Below are positions 7,930-15,847 of a stretch of 49,104 nucleotides of DNA, in pieces. A model generated the notes under the pieces. That model was not told the DNA's origin and ran no database searches. It saw nothing but the letters and a program-made list of their open reading frames with translations. The stretch lies in contig LVBW01000038.1 in the NCBI GenBank assembly GCA_001604585.1, forward strand, positions 1 through 49,104. Direction: 5' to 3'. A program made the position numbers and the translations under genes. The first letter of the stretch is position 1. The number at the start of each line of letters is the position of its first letter. The DNA comes from Puniceicoccales bacterium Verruco_02 (GTDB lineage Bacteria; Verrucomicrobiota; Verrucomicrobiia; Opitutales; Oceanipulchritudinaceae).

Positions 7930-9006
7930 CTAGGCCTTGGCCGGTTCCGGCGTGTCCTCGCATTTTGTGCCGGACATCAGGGCGTTGGCCCTTGCAATGT
8001 CCTCGCAGGCGTGGCGGGTCATGTCGTATTCGATGAACTCTCCGGCTATGCGGAGCGCTGCCGCTATGGCCTTGGCCGATGCCGAGCCGTGCGCTTTTAT
8101 GACGTTGCCCTGAAGGCCGAGAAGGGGGGCGCCGCAGTAGCGGTCCGGGTCGAGCCTGTTTTTCACGTCCTTGAAGGCGCCGCGCATTAGCAGTGCGCCC
8201 AGCATTCGGAGGGGGCTTTTCTTCACCTCGTCCTTCATGATGGAGCGGAAGGCCTTGAACAGGGCTTCGCTCGTCTTGAGGAGCACGTTTCCGGTGAAGC
8301 CGTCGCAGACGACCACATCGACCTTGTTCTCGAAAATGTCGAAGCCTTCTATGGGGCCTACGTAGTTGATCATCTCGCCAAGGCCGCGCAGCCGGTCGTT
8401 GCTGGCGAATATGACTTCGTTGCCCTTGCTTTCCTCGGTGCCTATGGATAGGAGGCCCACGCGGGGCTTGTCCCTTCCCAGAGTGAGGCGGCAGAAGTGG
8501 CTGCCCAATATGGCGTTGTGAACGTGGTGCTCGGGCTTTGTGGCGGGGTTTGCCCCGACGTCGAGCATTACGAAGTGTTGTTCGCGGCTGGGCCATACCG
8601 AGGCCAGCGAGGGACGCTCCACCCCAGGCAACTGGCGCAGCTTCAGCGTGCTGCATGCCATGAGGGCGCCTGTGTTGCCGCAGGACACCGCCGCGTGGCA
8701 GGCCCCGAGCTTCACCAGTTCCACGGCGCGCACCATGCTGGAGTCGCGCTTCTGCTTGATGGCTTTTATCGGCTTTTCCTCCATGCCGATAACTTCCGAG
8801 CAGTGCATGATGCTTACGCGCTCGTCGCCCTTCAGGCCGTGCTTGGCCAGCAGAGGCTCTATGTCCTCGCTGCGCCCGGTGAGGGTGATGGACAGCTGTC
8901 CGAGGGCTTCGGCGAGGGCCATTTTTACACCCTCGACCACTGCCTCCGGGCCGCGATCCCCGCCCATTGCGTCAATGGCTATTGTTCGTGCGACCTTGTC
9001 CGCCAT
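7930..9006 (-). CDS. plsX: Phosphate acyltransferase PlsX
   Basis: PlsX converts acyl-ACP plus phosphate to acyl-phosphate, the acyl donor for PlsY in phosphatidic-acid synthesis; it is a peripheral membrane enzyme. The 358 residues carry the family N-terminus TIAIDAMGGDRGPEAVVEGV, the central AVSCGNTGALMACS, LDVGANPATKP, LLSIGTEESKGNE and VVCDGFTGNVLLKTSE, and the C-terminal GNVIKAHGSASAKAIAAALR. The ATG at 9006 gives MADKVARTIAID. rpmF lies 82 bp upstream, the classic rpmF-plsX pairing. The usual following fabH-fabD-fabG genes are absent; a secreted protein and RNA-processing genes follow instead. Confidence 0.96.
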   Translation of the reverse strand: MADKVARTIAIDAMGGDRGPEAVVEGVKMALAEALGQLSITLTGRSEDIEPLLAKHGLKGDERVSIMHCSEVIGMEEKPIKAIKQKRDSSMVRAVELVKLGACHAAVSCGNTGALMACSTLKLRQLPGVERPSLASVWPSREQHFVMLDVGANPATKPEHHVHNAILGSHFCRLTLGRDKPRVGLLSIGTEESKGNEVIFASNDRLRGLGEMINYVGPIEGFDIFENKVDVVVCDGFTGNVLLKTSEALFKAFRSIMKDEVKKSPLRMLGALLMRGAFKDVKNRLDPDRYCGAPLLGLQGNVIKAHGSASAKAIAAALRIAGEFIEYDMTRHACEDIARANALMSGTKCEDTPEPAKA

Positions 9007-9088
9007 GTGTTATGGTCCGCGGCTGTATGGTGTCTGGCTGTGTACTCGCTGCGTCCAAAGTGGTCGTCAACGGGCGTGCAGCCGGGCT

Positions 9089-9268
9089 TTACACCTCGGT
9101 GTCGAGCACCTGCCTGCCGCGATACATCCCGTTTGTCGGGTTGACACGGTGGGGCATGAAAGTGCTGCCATCGGTGGGGTCCACGGAGAGCTGAGGAGCT
9201 ATGAACTGGTGGGCACCGCGGCGCTTGTGACTGCGCTGCTTGGACTGTTTGCGTTTTGGCTGTCCCAT
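9089..9268 (-). CDS. rpmF: 50S ribosomal protein L32, zinc-ligand-free form
   Basis: This small gene encodes 59 residues of the large-subunit protein L32. Reading from the ATG at 9268 gives MGQPKRKQSKQRSHKRRGAH, the basic L32 N-terminus, and an ending MYRGRQVLDTEV before TAA at 9091-9089. The four zinc-binding cysteines of the classical form (VCPNCG and VCPSCG) are replaced: here the two knuckles read VDPTDG and VNPTNG. The protein is therefore the C-minus type, which folds without zinc. It sits immediately upstream of plsX, the normal gene order. The DUF177 (YceD) gene that often precedes rpmF is missing; the next gene upstream is divergent. Confidence 0.93.
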   Translation of the reverse strand: MGQPKRKQSKQRSHKRRGAHQFIAPQLSVDPTDGSTFMPHRVNPTNGMYRGRQVLDTEV

Positions 9269-9485
9269 GACTGGAAGTGTGTTCGGAGATATCGCTCCGG
9301 GTTAAAAACGAAGAACGCTACCGTTTCGTGGCCAGCGGTCAAATAGAAAAATGTGATTGTTGTCTTTCGAGGGTTAACATTGGGTGTTGTTGGACATGTG
9401 AGTGCGGAAGTGTATGTCTTTTCTATGAGGTTGTGCTAATGTTTCGTATCCGCCCGGCGTAGTCACCTTGAACAAAGGCTTATTA

Positions 9486-11096
9486 ATGAAACTGCACTCT
9501 GTACTGGCATTATGCGTTCCTTTCGCCTTTCCGCTCTTTGGCGCAAGTGTGGATGTGGAATCGGACATTTCTTTGGTAACAGTTTACAATGGCGTGGCCC
9601 GCGTCACGCGCTGCTTCGCCGTGGAGCTGCCGGCGGGCGAGAAGACAACGTTGCGCTTTGCCAAGTTGCCGGTCTCGATGGATGGCGGCTTTGTTCAGGT
9701 GGCAGTGCTCGAAGGCTCTGCGCTGAACTTCGGCTCTCTTTCCTTTGACCCGAGCTTCACGCAGGAAGATGAATCGGCTGCATTTGCGGAGCTGGACTCC
9801 AAGCTGCGCGCCCTAAAGCTCCGGCGCGAGGCTCTTGTGCAGGAGCGCCGCCGCGAGCAGGACCGCGCCGCCGCGCTTGCCAAGCTGCTTGACTCGCTAA
9901 ACAAAGGCATTGCCGAGACGGGCACAGTGGGCCTGTACGACACGGCTTTGAAGGCACTCGATGCTTCGCAAACCGCGCAGAAGGAGTCTTGGGAGCGCGT
10001 GACGGCTCTTGAAGAGCAGCTGCGCCTTTTGGATCGCGAGGCCGAGAAGCTTAATAGGGAGCATGTGGAGCAGAGGGCGCGCGACGAGGCCACTTGTGCC
10101 GAATACACGGTGGAGGTTGTGTCGGTGTCTGGCGGACTTACAAGCGGCAGCTTCAGTTACTACGTATCCGGCTGCCACTGGTCGCCCTCTTACGTCGTGA
10201 AGGCGGACACGGCAAAGAACAGCCTGAATGTAGAATACAAGGCCAGTGTCTCTCAGAACAGTGGCGAGGACTGGGCGGACGTAGCCCTGACTCTCGAAAC
10301 TAGCCGCCCAACGCTGGGCGTAAAGCCCGTTGAGCCAGCCCCGGTGTTTCTGCGTCAGTCGGATCCTTACAAGGCGCGGTCCAGCAAGTTTGTGAACCTC
10401 CTTGAGGTTGCTCCGGCCCCTATGGCTGCCGAGGGGCGCTACATGGCTGATACGGGTAACAGCGTTGTCGTGACTGCGTCCATGACGGGCTTTCGCGCCA
10501 CGCTCAAGGACAAGGCCAGCGTGCCTTCGTCGGGTAAGTCCACCTCGCTTGTGATGATGACGCGTGATATGGAGAGCGTCTTTCACAACGAGACCATTCC
10601 CATGAGCGCGGAGAGTGCCTGCCTCCTCGCCAAGGTGAAGAACGCCTTCCCTCTGCCCATGCTGGCCGGGCCGATGCAGGCCATTGTCGATGGCAGCTCC
10701 AACGGCAGCGGCATGATTGCGGAGACCTTGCCGGGGGTGGAAATCGTCATCGGCCTTGGCGTCAACCAGAACATAGAGGTGGCGCGCCGCACCGTGGCCG
10801 AGAAGGGCAAGGATAGTGGTATTTTCGGCAGCAGGAGGGTGGAGGAGCGCCATTACGTGAACACAATCACCAACCGCATGGCGCAGGCGCAGCGCATTGT
10901 TGTCCGCGACCGCGTTCCAATATCCAAGGACGAGAAAATCGAGGTGAAGCTTCTTGAGCCGTCGAGGGCTGCGCCGGACAGCGAGACGGGCCTTTTCGAT
11001 CAGGAAATAACCCTTCAGCCGGGCCAGAAGGTGGAGCTTGTGACGAAGTTCCGCGTGGCCTACCCGAGCGACTGGCAGATAAGCGGGCAGTACTGA
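9486..11096 (+). CDS. Secreted DUF4139/MuiA-family protein
   Basis: This 536-residue exported protein belongs to the mucoidy-inhibitor-A-like (DUF4140 plus DUF4139) family; the biochemical role is not established. It has a signal peptide (MKLHSVLALCVPFAFPLFGAS) and a short N-terminal beta domain (SLVTVYNGVARVTRCFAVELPAG), which is the DUF4140 hallmark. A long coiled coil lies at about 95-195 (KLRRE, QERRREQDR, EKLNREHVEQ). The C-terminal DUF4139 beta-rich region begins at about 215 (GSFSYYVSGCHWSPSYVVKA) and ends in VTKFRVAYPSDW. The ATG at 9486 has AAAGG about 8 bases upstream; the frame also has a TTG at 9468. It is divergent from rpmF and convergent with fliP, so it is a single-gene unit. 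Confidence 0.85.
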   Translation: MKLHSVLALCVPFAFPLFGASVDVESDISLVTVYNGVARVTRCFAVELPAGEKTTLRFAKLPVSMDGGFVQVAVLEGSALNFGSLSFDPSFTQEDESAAFAELDSKLRALKLRREALVQERRREQDRAAALAKLLDSLNKGIAETGTVGLYDTALKALDASQTAQKESWERVTALEEQLRLLDREAEKLNREHVEQRARDEATCAEYTVEVVSVSGGLTSGSFSYYVSGCHWSPSYVVKADTAKNSLNVEYKASVSQNSGEDWADVALTLETSRPTLGVKPVEPAPVFLRQSDPYKARSSKFVNLLEVAPAPMAAEGRYMADTGNSVVVTASMTGFRATLKDKASVPSSGKSTSLVMMTRDMESVFHNETIPMSAESACLLAKVKNAFPLPMLAGPMQAIVDGSSNGSGMIAETLPGVEIVIGLGVNQNIEVARRTVAEKGKDSGIFGSRRVEERHYVNTITNRMAQAQRIVVRDRVPISKDEKIEVKLLEPSRAAPDSETGLFDQEITLQPGQKVELVTKFRVAYPSDWQISGQY

Positions 11097-11174
11097 GGGG
11101 CCTCCACGATGATAGACAGTGGCCACTCAACGGCGTCATGCCACGCGCCACATTCCATGCGCCTTGCGCTTTCA

Positions 11175-11193
11175 AGAGCCTTCGGCTGGCTCT
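11175..11193. terminator. Small hairpin between convergent muiA-like gene and fliP
   Basis: AGAGCC and GGCTCT form a 6-bp perfect stem around a 7-base loop in the 115-bp gap where the DUF4139 gene and the flagellar operon converge. No U-tract follows on either strand, so termination activity is doubtful. Confidence 0.25.
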
Positions 11194-11211
11194 GATGAAA
11201 GGGCGAATGGG

Positions 11212-11958
11212 CTAGTTGAAGCTCTGTACTAGGCTTTTGACTACCAGTGTCCAGCCATCCACGAGCACGAAGAGCAAGAGCTTGAAAGGCAGGGATATTA
11301 CAACCGGGGGCATCATCATCATGCCCATGCTCATGAGCGTGCTGGCCACGATGAAGTCGATGATAAGGAAGGGGACGAATATCAGGAAGCCCATCTCGAA
11401 GGCCTTGCGCAGCTCGCTTATGATGAAGGAGGGTATCACCACGCTCATTGGCACGTTGCGCACCGACGTCTGACCCATTCCTGCAAGCCCCATGAAGAAC
11501 TCTAGGTCCTTGCTCCCAGTCTGGCGCAACATGAAGCTCTTCATGTGCTCGGAGGCCACTTCGAGGGCTTCCTTGGAGCTAATCTGTTCCTGCTGGTAAG
11601 GAGTCAGGGCTTGGTCGTGGATGCTGTTCCATGTCGGCCTCATTATGAAGAACGACATAAAAAGTGCTATACCGACAATAATTTGGTTTGAAGGCACACC
11701 CTGGGTGCCTATCGCACGACCCACAAAGCCGAGCACTATGACGATGCGCGTAAAGCAGGTCATTAGCATGACGATGCTGGGCGCAAGCGTCAGCAGCGTC
11801 ATGAAAATGAGCAGCTGGATGGCCGTGGAGTAGTCGTCGCCCCCGCCGCTGAAGGAGATGTTCATCGCCGGGCCTGCCTGCGAAAATGCCAGCTGGGGCG
11901 CTCCTAGGAGCAGGGCCACTGGCAGCAGGCGGAAAAATGTGCTCAGTAGGCGGCTCAT
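11212..11958 (-). CDS. fliP: Flagellar export-gate protein FliP
   Basis: FliP forms most of the FliPQR pore of the flagellar type III secretion gate in the inner membrane. The 248 residues show an N-terminal signal sequence and four hydrophobic segments. Family signatures include LLIFMTLLTLAPSIVMLMTCFTRIVIV, the central FRNVP-like VRNVPMSVVIPSFIISELRKAFEMGF and the C-terminal MSMGMMMMPPVVISLPFKLLLFVLVDGW. Its ATG overlaps the fliO stop in an ATGA. It is the last gene of the operon: fliQ and fliR, usually immediately downstream, are replaced by a convergent unrelated gene. Confidence 0.96.
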   Translation of the reverse strand: MSRLLSTFFRLLPVALLLGAPQLAFSQAGPAMNISFSGGGDDYSTAIQLLIFMTLLTLAPSIVMLMTCFTRIVIVLGFVGRAIGTQGVPSNQIIVGIALFMSFFIMRPTWNSIHDQALTPYQQEQISSKEALEVASEHMKSFMLRQTGSKDLEFFMGLAGMGQTSVRNVPMSVVIPSFIISELRKAFEMGFLIFVPFLIIDFIVASTLMSMGMMMMPPVVISLPFKLLLFVLVDGWTLVVKSLVQSFN

Positions 11959-12524
11959 CGCTTTGCAGGGCCTTCGTGCCCTCCGTCGGGGCGGTTCAGG
12001 CTCTCGTTGATGCGGGAAATCAGGTTGCTGAAAGGCTCTGTATTGTCGCTCACTGGCTCAGGCGTTTGTTGGACGGGCAGGGGAGCGTTGCGGCCCTTGC
12101 GCTCGTAAGGCAGGGAGTAGTCCTCCGGCTCCAGTTCGCAAAGATTTGTTATAAAGCCCGGCCCAACGCCGAGCAGCATACGCTTGCCCTCCACCTGTAC
12201 AACAACCAGATGCTGCCTGCCGCCGAGGCTGCGCATACGGCAGATCTCGATGGCCGCGCCGGAACGCTGCGACAGCCGCCCTCCCATACCCCTCATTTGG
12301 CGCAGAACGACGATGCCACCCACCGCTAGGAGTGCCGTTACAAGGAGCAGCGCCGTGCCTCGTATCCCGCCATCACCCGATGTGCCGGTTGCGGACTCAG
12401 CGTCCCTAGCCTCTGCCTCCGATGTTGCGGGGTCCAGTATCTGGTCGGGGTCCACGGCGTACATGCAGGCAGTGCCTGCTAGAAGAGCCAGCAGGAGGAA
12501 GGCCAGTCTGCGGGTATTAGCCAT
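11955..12524 (-). CDS. fliO: Flagellar biosynthesis protein FliO
   Basis: FliO is a bitopic membrane chaperone for FliP assembly. The 189 residues begin with a signal peptide (ANTRRLAFLLLALLAGTACMYA). An acidic spacer and a transmembrane helix at about 65-82 (GTALLLVTALLAVGGIVVLR) follow, then a cytoplasmic domain with the FliO-type pattern EICRMRSLGGRQHLVVVQVEGKRMLLGVGPG and a low-complexity tail. The ATG at 12524 is chosen because it overlaps the fliN stop by 8 bases and gives the signal peptide directly; a frame to 12575 would run through fliN. Position between fliN and fliP confirms the call for this poorly conserved family. Confidence 0.85.
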   Translation of the reverse strand: MANTRRLAFLLLALLAGTACMYAVDPDQILDPATSEAEARDAESATGTSGDGGIRGTALLLVTALLAVGGIVVLRQMRGMGGRLSQRSGAAIEICRMRSLGGRQHLVVVQVEGKRMLLGVGPGFITNLCELEPEDYSLPYERKGRNAPLPVQQTPEPVSDNTEPFSNLISRINESLNRPDGGHEGPAKR

Positions 12525-12777
12525 GATCGTTGCCGACAAGCTCTGTGATTTTGATGCCAAAGTTGTCCTCGACAACGACTACCTCGCCGTACGCTATTAG
12601 GCGCCCGTTGACAAAGAGGCCCACCGGGTCTTTGGCGTGCTGTTTAAGCTGAAGGACGGAGCCGGGCGTGAGTTCAAAGATTTCCCTCATGGGCAGCTCG
12701 CAGGAGCCCAGTTGCACTGTCACCTGCACGCGCACATCCAGCACGACATCCAGATTCTTGGAGTCCAGTACGCTCAT
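12517..12777 (-). CDS. fliN: Flagellar motor switch protein FliN
   Basis: FliN is the lower C-ring component; it binds FliH and thereby docks the export ATPase, and it takes part in rotor switching. At 86 residues this is little more than the SpoA domain: LDVRVQVTVQLGSCELPMREIFELTPGSVLQL followed by VNGRLIAYGEVVVVEDNFGIKITEL, the canonical FliN core. The longer acidic N-terminus of many FliN proteins is absent, and there is no CheC domain as in FliY. The ATG at 12777 overlaps the fliM stop by 4 bases (ATGA). Confidence 0.94.
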   Translation of the reverse strand: MSVLDSKNLDVVLDVRVQVTVQLGSCELPMREIFELTPGSVLQLKQHAKDPVGLFVNGRLIAYGEVVVVEDNFGIKITELVGNDHG

Positions 12778-13817
12778 TTCAGTTTCTTCTCCTTGGTTTT
12801 GCTCTGGTTGCGAATTGTGTCGGTAAGTTTGACCACGACCTGATCGTTGTCGATTCCAACCTCGCCCACGAAGCGTTCCGTGTCAGCAAGGCAGACGACT
12901 GTATGCTCCATGATGTTGCTTGGAAGCAATATGAGATCTCCGGGGCGCAGGGCGAGCACATCGCGCACCGTGCTTTCAAAAGCTTTCCACTCCGCCCTCA
13001 CGGGCACGCTTATCTCGTTGTAAACGGGCATCCAGCGAGGGTCTCTTTTCTCGTTGCTGGAGCTGTTGAAGCGTTTGGAGTTTTCCTGCATCTTGCGGAT
13101 GACAGGCTCGATGGTGTAGTAAGGGATGGCTATCTGCATCGCCTCGGAGCAGTCGCCCACAACGGCCTCCATCGTCAATACGAGCATGATGGCGTCGTGC
13201 GGGCTGGTCTGGAGGAAGCGGCCGTTGTTTTCGCGCCCGATGAGGGATGCATTCAGCTCTCGCGTGTCCTCCCACTGGCGGCACCATTCTTCGAGGATGA
13301 GGTATATGACATCCTCCACCAGTGCTATTTCTATGTCTGTAAGGTAGCGTTCGTCGCGTATGGAGTGCCCCTTGCCGCCTAGAAGGCGATCGACAATGGT
13401 CATCGCAAGGCGGGGGTTCATGTCCAAAATGCCCACCCCGGAAAGCTGCTCCACGCGGAAGAGCGTGATGTGCGTGGGGTTGGGTATGGACTCGGTGAAC
13501 CTTTTGTAGGGGACGGTGTAGAGCTGGCTCATCTTCAGCCCGAAGTCCATGCGAAGAAACAGCGAAAGGCGGGCTGCAAGATAGTGGATGAAGGTCTCGT
13601 GGCGGATGCGGACCTGGCGCAGTTCGTTTTCTGTAAGGAATACGGGGTTGCGGAAGTCGTAGGTCTCGATGTGGACCTTTTCGTTCGGGTCGATGCGGCG
13701 GCCGTCGTAGGAGTATATGACGTCCTGCGGCGCGGTCATCGCCTCCGCCATCAGGGCGTCGATGTCGCTCTGTGACAGAATCTCGTTCAGATCGTTGTCG
13801 TTGGGATCGTCCGCCAT
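12774..13817 (-). CDS. fliM: Flagellar motor switch protein FliM
   Basis: FliM links FliG to FliN in the C ring and binds CheY-phosphate. The 347 residues contain the N-terminal CheY-binding peptide motif LSQSDIDALM at about 14-23. The CheC-like middle domain covers about 60-240 (KVHIETYDFRNP... GVGILDMNPRLAMTIVDRLLGGKG... LTDIEIALVEDVIYLIL). The C-terminal SpoA domain follows (VRAEWKAFESTVRDVLALRPGDLI). The ATG at 13817 has a good AAGGAG site 9 bases upstream, so the longer frame to 13886 is rejected. The retained CheY-binding peptide implies chemotactic switching, though no che genes are in the window. Confidence 0.95.
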   Translation of the reverse strand: MADDPNDNDLNEILSQSDIDALMAEAMTAPQDVIYSYDGRRIDPNEKVHIETYDFRNPVFLTENELRQVRIRHETFIHYLAARLSLFLRMDFGLKMSQLYTVPYKRFTESIPNPTHITLFRVEQLSGVGILDMNPRLAMTIVDRLLGGKGHSIRDERYLTDIEIALVEDVIYLILEEWCRQWEDTRELNASLIGRENNGRFLQTSPHDAIMLVLTMEAVVGDCSEAMQIAIPYYTIEPVIRKMQENSKRFNSSSNEKRDPRWMPVYNEISVPVRAEWKAFESTVRDVLALRPGDLILLPSNIMEHTVVCLADTERFVGEVGIDNDQVVVKLTDTIRNQSKTKEKKLK

Positions 13818-13886
13818 TGCCTTTAACTCCTTTTGCCGCGGGCGGCAGAATCGGCCGCGCACAGTGTCGCTGCCGAAGTTAAGCAC

Positions 13887-14465
13887 TTACTGTACCACGA
13901 ATTCAGAGAAGTACAGGTTCTCCACGGCGTTGCTGCGCAGCGCCTGCCCGATGGCGTTAATTATCTTGTTGCGCACGATGTTCTTAACGCCCGGCTCCTC
14001 CATGTCCTGTATGGTCATGTCGGAGAGTACAGCCAAGGTGGCGTCGCGGATGATCGCTTCCTTTTCCTTCATCTGCTCGGGGAAGTTCTTTGCCCTCCCT
14101 TCAAGTAGGAAGCTGACCTTGATGTAGCGCGAGCGCATGGCGCCGGAAAGGTTTGCCACCACGTCCTTCACCTCGTAGGTGCTGCCGTGCCCGGCTGCGG
14201 CTTCGCCCTTCTTTCCTTCCTTGCCATGCTCCTCCTTGGCAGGGGCAACATGCTCGACCATTTCGGCATTGGGATCGACGGGGCCTGCGTTCTTCTTGGC
14301 CAGCTTTTCGAGGCTGGGCATCATGTAGAACTCCCACATCATACCCATTACGAGCGGTATGGCCAGTATGGTGATGATGGCGGGGAGGAAGCCTCCCTTG
14401 CCACCGCCTGTGGAGGCGGATTTTGGAGACGGAAGATCTTCTACCGGGTCGGGTTCTTTGGGCAT
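13887..14465 (-). CDS. fliL: Flagellar basal-body-associated protein FliL
   Basis: FliL forms rings around the stator units and affects torque. The 192 residues have a short cytoplasmic N-terminus and one transmembrane helix at about 27-45 (LPAIITILAIPLVMGMMWEF). A Glu/Lys/Gly-rich linker follows, then the periplasmic stomatin-like domain (VKDVVANLSGAMRSRYIKVSFLLEG... AIIRDATLAVLSDMTIQDMEEPGVKNIVRNKIINAI) ending in LYFSEFVVQ, the typical FliL terminus. It is 69 bp upstream of fliM in the operon order flgE-fliL-fliM, as in many bacteria. Confidence 0.93.
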   Translation of the reverse strand: MPKEPDPVEDLPSPKSASTGGGKGGFLPAIITILAIPLVMGMMWEFYMMPSLEKLAKKNAGPVDPNAEMVEHVAPAKEEHGKEGKKGEAAAGHGSTYEVKDVVANLSGAMRSRYIKVSFLLEGRAKNFPEQMKEKEAIIRDATLAVLSDMTIQDMEEPGVKNIVRNKIINAIGQALRSNAVENLYFSEFVVQ

Positions 14466-14511
14466 CTGTAAATATCTCTTCTGGGGTTAAGACCTGCAAG
14501 GGCAGGGAAGG

Positions 14512-15348
14512 CTACTTCTTGAGCTGTATGGCTTCCTGGAGAAGCTGGTCTGTGGTGGTGATTATGCGCGAGCCGGCCTGAAAGCCGCGCTGCGTGCTTA
14601 TCATATTGGCGAATTCCGTCGTAAGGTCCACATTGGACTGCTCAAGATACTGACTCATCACGGAGGCGAGCTGTGTGTTGGAGGGGAGAAAGTCCGTCCG
14701 CGTGCCAGCGGCCTCGGTCTGGCGGTACAGGTTGGAGCCAGCCTTGGCTAGGCCCGTTGGGTCGCGAAAGGCGCTTAGCTGTAGCTGCCCCCCTTCGATG
14801 GCTGTGCCGTCGGAGAAGTACAGGCTGAGCTGTCCTGTGCTGGGGGTGAATTTCCAGCTGCTGATAGCCTCTGTCTGGCCGCTTGTGGGGTTGGTGGCCG
14901 TGTCGGGTATGTAGATGTTGCTGCCGTCGAGCGTGGAGCTGCCCTGTACGCGGTAGCCTTCGGGTGTTACGAGGTAGCCCTGGCTGTTGCGTGTGAAGTT
15001 GCCCGCGCGGGTGAAGTATTCCTCGCCTGTTGTTGTGTCCAGCACGCGGAAGAAGCCCTGTCCGTCGATAGCGATATTGTTCTCCAACCCCGTGTAGGTG
15101 GCGTCCTCGGTGTCGAACACGCTCTTGATGTTGGCCACGCTTACTCCGCCGCCTACCTGGGAGCTGGAGTTGCTATTGCCGGATATGCTGCCTTTTAGCA
15201 TGTTGTAAAAGGTGTCCGAGTATTCTACGCTGGCCCTTTTAAAGCCCGTAGTGCTGACATTGGCAATGTTGTCGCCAATGGCCTGAAGGCCGCTTGTGAA
15301 GCTTTTTAGCGCGCTTATCCCGGTCTGAAGGCTGTATGAAAGTGACAT
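14512..15348 (-). CDS. flgE: Flagellar hook protein FlgE, compact form
   Basis: This is a rod/hook-family protein that, from its place right after flgD, should be the hook subunit. It has the N-terminal SLQTGISALKSFTSGLQAIGDNIANVSTTGFKR motif, the FlgE/F/G core (TYTGLENNIAIDGQGFFRV... YFTRAGNFTRNSQGYLVTPEGYRVQG) and the C-terminal SNVDLTTEFANMISTQRGFQAGSRIITTTDQLLQEAIQL. At 278 residues it is much shorter than E. coli FlgE (about 400) and close to FlgG/FlgF length, so the outer D2-type domain must be small. An assignment as a FlgF/FlgG-like rod protein is the alternative, but gene order favours FlgE. Confidence 0.8.
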   Translation of the reverse strand: MSLSYSLQTGISALKSFTSGLQAIGDNIANVSTTGFKRASVEYSDTFYNMLKGSISGNSNSSSQVGGGVSVANIKSVFDTEDATYTGLENNIAIDGQGFFRVLDTTTGEEYFTRAGNFTRNSQGYLVTPEGYRVQGSSTLDGSNIYIPDTATNPTSGQTEAISSWKFTPSTGQLSLYFSDGTAIEGGQLQLSAFRDPTGLAKAGSNLYRQTEAAGTRTDFLPSNTQLASVMSQYLEQSNVDLTTEFANMISTQRGFQAGSRIITTTDQLLQEAIQLKK

Positions 15349-15390
15349 GATGCTGTGTTTCCTTCTGTATTTATAATATGGGTCTGCCGC

Positions 15391-15831
15391 CTATTCGGTG
15401 CTGCTCGCTGGAAGGGAGACTTTTGTAACGGTTGTGGAATCGTACTGGGTGCCGTCGATAGTCAGGTATATGCCTCCGTCGCTGCCTGTGGAGACCTCGG
15501 TGACAATGCCGCTGACCTCGCTGCCGCTGGAGTTGAGCGTAACCTGCCTGCCAAGGTAGGCCTGAGAGGAAAGCTGGTGCTGACGCGCGCTGAAGTTTGT
15601 GAAGTTTGTCGAAAGGGTGCTCATCTGCTCCAGCGAGGAGAAGTTGGCCATCTGCGAGATGAACTCGGTGTCGCTCATCGGTTCGAAGGGATCCTGATTG
15701 GATAGCTGTATTGTGAGCAGCTTCAGGAAGTCTTCGGAGCCGAGCAGGCTCTTGTCGCTGGCGCTCGTCTTGGTGCTCGTGCTCGTTGTGGTGGCAGAGC
15801 TGTTTGTGTAAGCGGTGTTGATGGCGGTCAT
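15391..15831 (-). CDS. flgD: Flagellar hook-cap / assembly protein FlgD
   Basis: FlgD caps the growing hook and guides FlgE insertion. The 146 residues carry a Ser/Thr-rich N-terminus and the family signature LGSEDFLKLLTIQLSNQDPFEPMSDTEFISQMANFSSLEQM. A short beta domain follows (AYLGRQVTLNSSGSEVSGIVTEVS... YLTIDGTQY). It is shorter than enteric FlgD (about 230) because the Ig-like and tudor parts are reduced. I use the ATG at 15831, which avoids overlap with fliK (stop at 15848) and has AAGGGAAAG upstream; a frame to 15864 is also open. It directly precedes flgE by 42 bp. Confidence 0.92.
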   Translation of the reverse strand: MTAINTAYTNSSATTTSTSTKTSASDKSLLGSEDFLKLLTIQLSNQDPFEPMSDTEFISQMANFSSLEQMSTLSTNFTNFSARQHQLSSQAYLGRQVTLNSSGSEVSGIVTEVSTGSDGGIYLTIDGTQYDSTTVTKVSLPASSTE

Positions 15832-15847
15832 CTTGCGTGTCTTTCCC

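Noticed and set aside
7895-8656. Upstream extension of the small secreted protein into the plsX region
   Set aside because: The extension runs through plsX in another frame. The signal peptide and a ribosome-binding site fix the start at 7894.
9897-11126. 409-codon open frame on the minus strand opposite the DUF4139 gene
   Set aside because: It is a shadow of the strongly supported plus-strand gene. Its translation is rich in His/Arg/Leu from high-GC antisense and has no family resemblance.
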